64,000 nt of DNA from UBA946 sp031550725 (lineage in GTDB: Bacteria > Bacillota > Clostridia > Oscillospirales > Ruminococcaceae), in the NCBI GenBank assembly GCA_031550725.1, contig JAVBOH010000009.1, positions 62,001 through 126,000 of the forward strand, written 5' to 3'. The stretch's first letter is position 1. Each line of letters opens with the position of its first letter. The translations under genes were made by a program, and so were the position numbers. Below are positions 59,860 through 64,000 of this stretch, piece by piece. A model generated the notes under the pieces. That model did not search any database. It was not told where the DNA came from and saw nothing but the letters and a program-made list of their open reading frames with translations.

Positions 59860-61383
59860 TCATTCATCAACAAAATCAAATTTTGATATTTCAACATACC
59901 CAATATTTACATCAAAATGGATATTCCCACGCCTCATATAAATTACATCAGCTGCATATTGTGATATATCAGGGTCAATAGCAAAATAAAGATAATAAAT
60001 ATTATTTTCATTCATCAAGTCTTTTTTTATCTTGCTATTATCAATATTTTCATCTGGCTGCTTGTGATACATATAAGTATAAAACTCACTTTGGTTAATT
60101 GCATAAAATTTATATTCAGGTAGATATGCAGAAAATTGCGATGCTGAGTCACTTGCTGTAACAAAAACAGCATCATGTGGAATATTTTGTTTTATATATT
60201 CAGCACTTGCTTTAGCAGGACAAAAATCCTCTCCATAATCTCTGAATAAATATATACATCCAGATGGAATTGTAGTAATTAAAATCACACAAAGAATAAC
60301 TGTATATGTTTTATCAAAATTAAAATCTAAATTTGAAATAAAGTTAATTGCTTTTCTGAGCAATGATAATGAAATTTTATCACTGCATTCAATTTTTGTA
60401 GCATCACAATCTTCATCCTGTTTTGCAATCCAAAAAACAATGAAAAACATAAATATAAAAATCGTCGCACGATTTGGTATAGTATACCATAACAATTCTG
60501 AGGAAACTATATAAAAAATTATAAAAAACAACATCATAATCAAAGGCTTTTTATAATGACGAAGTAAAAATAGCATAAAAATCATTAGGATACTAATCAA
60601 ACAAGCAACCAGATATAAAAATACATTATCAAAATATCCTGAAATTGCAGAATTACTTATATTTGTAAAACTTTCAAAAATACTTAAAATAACAATGTTT
60701 AAAGTAATACTTTTTTCTGAAACAATCGAATTTGAGCCAAGTGTATTAAATAAAGGAAAAATAAGTATGAGTACACCAGTACCAGAAATAACAATTCCTA
60801 GTACATTTAGCATATTCTGTTTAAAATTTAAATTTTTAAAGCTGATAAATAACTCAATAATCATATAAATACCAACTATTCCCACAAAGCCGCTCATACA
60901 AATATGTGTATTTGCAAGTAACGCAATGAGTATACCAAAATATATCGGATGTTCTTTTCGTTTGGGATATACCCATGCAATCAAGCATAGCAATAATAAA
61001 ATAAGACAATAAACCCTTGATATTACTGTATTATAAAATAAAAAGCCTGATGAAAATATAACAGAAATTTTAACAATATTTCCAAACGGAGCTTTCCATA
61101 TAATTATTGCAACAGCAAAAACTACAACTATCCAGCTAAATATTGATATAATCGTACAGTCAAATCCCATAAGAGATAATAAATGTAAAATCAAATACCA
61201 TAATGGCGGATGTCCTTCAAATTTTAATTGATTAAAAATTCCTAAAATATCGTTATCTCGTGCGATTACCCAAGCTTGAGCTTCGTCAAACCATAGTTCA
61301 TGATTTAGAGCACCAATAAGCGTTAGTACAGAAAAGAGTAAAAACATAATAACACACGTAAAGGAATTAACACTTTTTTTCAT
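59860..61383 (-). CDS. GT39-like (PMT/ArnT-type) membrane glycosyltransferase
   Basis: 507 residues with about ten to twelve membrane helices. The first outer loop has the GT-C signature ELWFDEAQAWVIARD followed by LKFEGHPPLWYLILH, as in Asp/Glu-containing lipid-linked sugar transferases. The C-terminal 130 residues are mostly extracytoplasmic. Likely uses polyprenyl-phosphate sugars to modify a surface polymer. The order helicase, GT39, FAD oxidoreductase on one strand with 26- and 98-base gaps allows one transcript. Confidence 0.82.
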   Translation of the reverse strand: MKKSVNSFTCVIMFLLFSVLTLIGALNHELWFDEAQAWVIARDNDILGIFNQLKFEGHPPLWYLILHLLSLMGFDCTIISIFSWIVVVFAVAIIIWKAPFGNIVKISVIFSSGFLFYNTVISRVYCLILLLLCLIAWVYPKRKEHPIYFGILIALLANTHICMSGFVGIVGIYMIIELFISFKNLNFKQNMLNVLGIVISGTGVLILIFPLFNTLGSNSIVSEKSITLNIVILSIFESFTNISNSAISGYFDNVFLYLVACLISILMIFMLFLLRHYKKPLIMMLFFIIFYIVSSELLWYTIPNRATIFIFMFFIVFWIAKQDEDCDATKIECSDKISLSLLRKAINFISNLDFNFDKTYTVILCVILITTIPSGCIYLFRDYGEDFCPAKASAEYIKQNIPHDAVFVTASDSASQFSAYLPEYKFYAINQSEFYTYMYHKQPDENIDNSKIKKDLMNENNIYYLYFAIDPDISQYAADVIYMRRGNIHFDVNIGYVEISKFDFVDE

Positions 61384-61409
61384 ACCAAGCTATTACCTTT
61401 CATAAAAAA

Positions 61410-63638
61410 TTAATCAACCCATCCTAAAATACGATTTTTCATACCATCAATATCAAGTATTCCATAAGCAAATCCCTTTTTCACAAGCTCTTCAGGTAAA
61501 AACTCATCATACTTTTCAAATATCGGTACTTCTTTAGGATAAACAAGCTCCATCGGGTCAAGCGGTTGTTTAACAACTTCCCTTAATACCTCAAAAAATG
61601 TTTCCTTATCGGCTTTCATTTTGAATTGAATAAAATATGGTCGTGATGAATCCATGCCAGTAATTCCAAGTAAATGAGCACATTTAATCTTAATAAAACG
61701 TTCCATAGCAAGAAAAGCATATGTTCCAAGCCAAGGAAATAAGCACCACATATCACCGCCAAGACAAATAAGCACTTCATCAAGTACACCAGAATTTACA
61801 GCAGTATGTCTAGCTTGCTTAAGTCTTGAAACAGCATTTTTCATTAAATATGGATAAACAGTTTCTTCACGCAAAGCAAGTTTCATTCGTTCAAGAATTT
61901 TCGTGTTAATATCACCTGGGCATTCACCAAAATAAGCAGGAACTTTACCCTTAACGTGCTCACAATAAACAAGATGACGTTTGTGATCAACTTCCTCAAC
62001 TACCCAAACATGACCTGCAAGCGCAATCTTTTCTCCAGCAGGCGGCGGTTTTACAATTGTACCAAGCTCTTGTGATGCACATCGAACTGTATATTCCTCA
62101 TTTTCCTGAAAAACAGCATAAAACTTAAATGTATTGGTAATTCGCTCCCCTGCAAGACCAATAATCAAACCACCATTTTCAGTTCTTTGAAGATGTTCAA
62201 TTTCAATTAAGTGTCTTAGCATCTGTTTAAAATCATCCTGTGAAATGCGATAAAAATAACTAAGTGTCAGTATTCTTGACGCAAGTGCTGCGGGCGACAT
62301 TTCGCCGCAGGAGGCAAGCGTACTCATTGTCTGGTGATACAGCAAGCTAAAAGGTAGCCTGTCAAGCTTTGGAGGTTCAACCCATTTATCCTGTAAATAT
62401 AACTGCACAAGTGCAATACCTTGTAATAATTTCCAAGGAATAGTTGCAGGCAGCATTGCTCTTGCTTCAGGTTGCTCTTCACGCATTACAAACCACATTT
62501 CAGGTGGTAAATCACGACGTCCTGTTCGCCCCATACGCTGTAAAAATGACGATACCATAAAAGGAGCATCAATCTGAAATGCTCTTTCAAGACGTCCTAT
62601 ATCAATACCAAGCTCAAGTGTGGCAGTTGTAACAGTAGTTTGAAATTGTTCATCATCTTTCATAACCATTTCAGCAGTTTCTCTGTATGATGCAGACAAA
62701 TTACCATGATGAATAAGAAATCTATCATTTTCATGTTTAGTTTCACAATATTGACGTAAAGTCGTTGTAACGGCCTCACATTCCTCACGAGAGTTTACAA
62801 AAACAAGGCATTTTTTACCTCTTGTATGCTCAAAAATATATCCGATACCAGAATCAGCATACTCAGGTGCAATATCACTCGATGCTTCTAAAACAGGTAG
62901 TGCTTCAGCTTCAACATCACCTAAAGCAGCTTGAGGTCCAGTAATAAAAAAATGCTCCATAGAAAGACGCCACTTGGCACCTTTAGCTTCAATATTCGGA
63001 ATTATTGTACTTCTACCAGTACCAGATGATAAAAACTTACCTGTACTCTCTAAATCACCGATAGTGGCAGAAAGTCCTATTCTTCGTGGATTAACTCCAG
63101 CAATCTTTGACAATCTTTCAATAAGACAAAGTGTTTGTCCTCCCCTGTCGCCACGCATGAGTGAATGTACTTCATCAATTACAATAAAGCGCAAATCACC
63201 AAAAAGTCGTGAAATAGCGGCGTGTTTATGTAATAACATAGCCTCAAGCGATTCTGGTGTTATTTGCAAAATTCCCGATGGATTTTTAAGCAGTTTATTC
63301 TTATGTGACTGTGAAACATCTCCATGCCAATGCCAAACGGGAATTTCTGCCTCTGCACACAAATCATTAAGTCTTATAAACTGGTCATTTATAAGTGCTT
63401 TTAACGGTCCTATATAAATTGCACCAATTGAAATCGGCATATCCTCCGAAAAAAACGTTAGTATAGGAAAAAAAGCAGCTTCTGTTTTACCTGATGCAGT
63501 TGATGCTGATAACAATACATTATCATCTGTATTAAAAATAGCATCACCGGCAGCAACTTGAATTGCTCTTAAGTTTTCCCAGTTGTTATTATAAATAAAC
63601 TCCTGTATAAAAGGTGCATATCTGCTATAAATATTCAT
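61410..63638 (-). CDS. DEAD/DEAH superfamily 2 helicase, Lhr/BrxHI-like
   Basis: 742 residues. Motif I ASTASGKTEAAFFPI, motif II VIDEVHSLMRG (DEVH), motif III GLSATIG, second RecA domain with VFVNSREECEAV, TATLELGIDIG (motif V) and QRMGRTGRRD (motif VI). After the core comes a long C-terminal region containing a winged-helix-like segment and KIALAGHVWVVEEVDHKR, as in Lhr-type helicases. The gene follows a BrxD/DUF2791-like ATPase by 27 bases, the pairing seen in type 2 BREX and in related orphan two- or three-gene sets. A role in phage defence or DNA repair is inferred. GAAAGGTG precedes the start. Confidence 0.88.
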   Translation of the reverse strand: MNIYSRYAPFIQEFIYNNNWENLRAIQVAAGDAIFNTDDNVLLSASTASGKTEAAFFPILTFFSEDMPISIGAIYIGPLKALINDQFIRLNDLCAEAEIPVWHWHGDVSQSHKNKLLKNPSGILQITPESLEAMLLHKHAAISRLFGDLRFIVIDEVHSLMRGDRGGQTLCLIERLSKIAGVNPRRIGLSATIGDLESTGKFLSSGTGRSTIIPNIEAKGAKWRLSMEHFFITGPQAALGDVEAEALPVLEASSDIAPEYADSGIGYIFEHTRGKKCLVFVNSREECEAVTTTLRQYCETKHENDRFLIHHGNLSASYRETAEMVMKDDEQFQTTVTTATLELGIDIGRLERAFQIDAPFMVSSFLQRMGRTGRRDLPPEMWFVMREEQPEARAMLPATIPWKLLQGIALVQLYLQDKWVEPPKLDRLPFSLLYHQTMSTLASCGEMSPAALASRILTLSYFYRISQDDFKQMLRHLIEIEHLQRTENGGLIIGLAGERITNTFKFYAVFQENEEYTVRCASQELGTIVKPPPAGEKIALAGHVWVVEEVDHKRHLVYCEHVKGKVPAYFGECPGDINTKILERMKLALREETVYPYLMKNAVSRLKQARHTAVNSGVLDEVLICLGGDMWCLFPWLGTYAFLAMERFIKIKCAHLLGITGMDSSRPYFIQFKMKADKETFFEVLREVVKQPLDPMELVYPKEVPIFEKYDEFLPEELVKKGFAYGILDIDGMKNRILGWVD

Positions 63639-63665
63639 GTTAAATCACCTTTCATACAAAGTATT

Positions 63666-64000
63666 TTATATATCAAATTCAGCAAATTCCTGCTGCGCAG
63701 CATTATCATTATCTTGTGTTTTTGAAAACTCAAAGCTTTCTGAACCTAAAAGCTCTGTAACATTAATATGTGGATTTTGATAAACAATGTTAAGCAGTTC
63801 AATAAAATCACGAATAACCTCACGAGGAGTAATATTAGTATCCGCACCAATTCTGCCAAACTCAATTTTAATAAAATTAATCATATCATTTTGATTTAAT
63901 GTCTGTTCATATTCAAAAAGTCCGGCATGAATATAAGCAAGCTTTTCAATCAAAACAAGCATTTCCTCATAATTAAGCGGCAAAAGCTTTATAACTGGTG
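63666..64000 (-). CDS. BrxD-like (DUF2791) ATPase, C-terminal fragment
   Basis: The last ~111 codons of a minus-strand gene that continues beyond the window edge; the frame is open to position 64000. Visible: a helical segment LLPLNYEEMLVLIEKLAYIHA, then ITPREVIRDFIELLNIVYQNP, characteristic of the end of the DUF2791/BREX ATP-binding family, then a low-complexity acidic tail (NDNAAQQEFAEFDI). The P-loop lies outside the window. Coupled to the downstream helicase by position. Confidence 0.7.
   Translation of the reverse strand, partial: PVIKLLPLNYEEMLVLIEKLAYIHAGLFEYEQTLNQNDMINFIKIEFGRIGADTNITPREVIRDFIELLNIVYQNPHINVTELLGSESFEFSKTQDNDNAAQQEFAEFDI

Noticed and set aside
1..64000. CRISPR array, rRNA operon, prophage or large integrated element
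   Set aside because: No regularly spaced repeats, no rRNA sequence and no phage or integrase genes were found; base composition looks even across the window.

Overview
The window looks like a chromosomal segment of a low-GC, spore-forming Clostridia bacterium, most likely Oscillospiraceae/Ruminococcus-like. The evidence is strongly AT-rich DNA with consensus SigA promoters and GGAGG-type ribosome sites, frequent TTG starts, a pro-SigK sigma factor and a SpoIVFB-like protease, an NADH-linked PyrD/PyrK pair, arylpyruvate:ferredoxin oxidoreductase genes, and surface polysaccharide/spore-coat-like lipoproteins (GH74, CotH). Assignment below family level is inference.

Layout. 0-4 kb: a membrane diguanylate cyclase and a large beta-lactamase-fold serine hydrolase, both on the minus strand. 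4.0-6.2 kb: a Gly-Arg-His tRNA operon, a duplicated FUSC-like membrane protein and a Phd/RelE-type toxin-antitoxin pair. 6.3-12 kb: an amino-acid fermentation operon (iorA, iorB, a small membrane protein, phenylacetate-CoA ligase, double-ACT protein), then a PfkB kinase. 12-21 kb: surface and stress genes (DUF4349 lipoprotein, GH74 lipoprotein, TetR, aspartate carbamoyltransferase with a PyrI-like zinc tail and an attenuator-like leader, an SGNH-fold protein lacking its serine, CotH). 21-33 kb: housekeeping genes (ligA, dTMP-kinase-like, DUF2156, DJ-1, 5-FTHF cyclo-ligase, mltG, U32 peptidase, SpoIVFA/B-like pair, radical-SAM/DUF2344 pair, rplS). 33-48.5 kb: lepB, rbgA, rnhB, yraN, thrC, a phosphoesterase, tig-clpP-clpX-lon-engB, lysA, a TrpR-like regulator, a methyltransferase and hslO. 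48.5-51.4 kb: pyrK-pyrD, a histidine phosphatase and ruvX. 51.4-52.1 kb is gene-poor and holds an IS200/IS605-derived remnant and a frameshifted small ORF. 52-56 kb: a potABCD polyamine transporter. 56-58 kb: DUF4180, sigK and gtrA. 58-64 kb, minus strand: an FAD oxidoreductase, a GT39-like glycosyltransferase, an Lhr/BrxHI-like helicase and the C-terminal end of a BrxD/DUF2791-like ATPase that runs off the window.

Functional links. IorAB, the CoA ligase and the ACT protein form one route for aromatic amino acid fermentation. Tig, ClpP, ClpX and Lon form a proteostasis cluster. The SpoIVFB-like protease and pro-SigK, about 27 kb apart, are a classical protease-substrate pair of late sporulation. 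The least ordinary signals are non-coding or small: a hairpin between the Shine-Dalgarno and start codon of clpP, a leader peptide overlapping a T8 attenuator before pyrB, a 29-codon ORF coupled to a radical-SAM gene, a two-copy double-hairpin repeat with compensatory changes, and the defence-like ATPase/helicase pair at the right edge. All functional statements come from reading sequence and family knowledge; no search was run.
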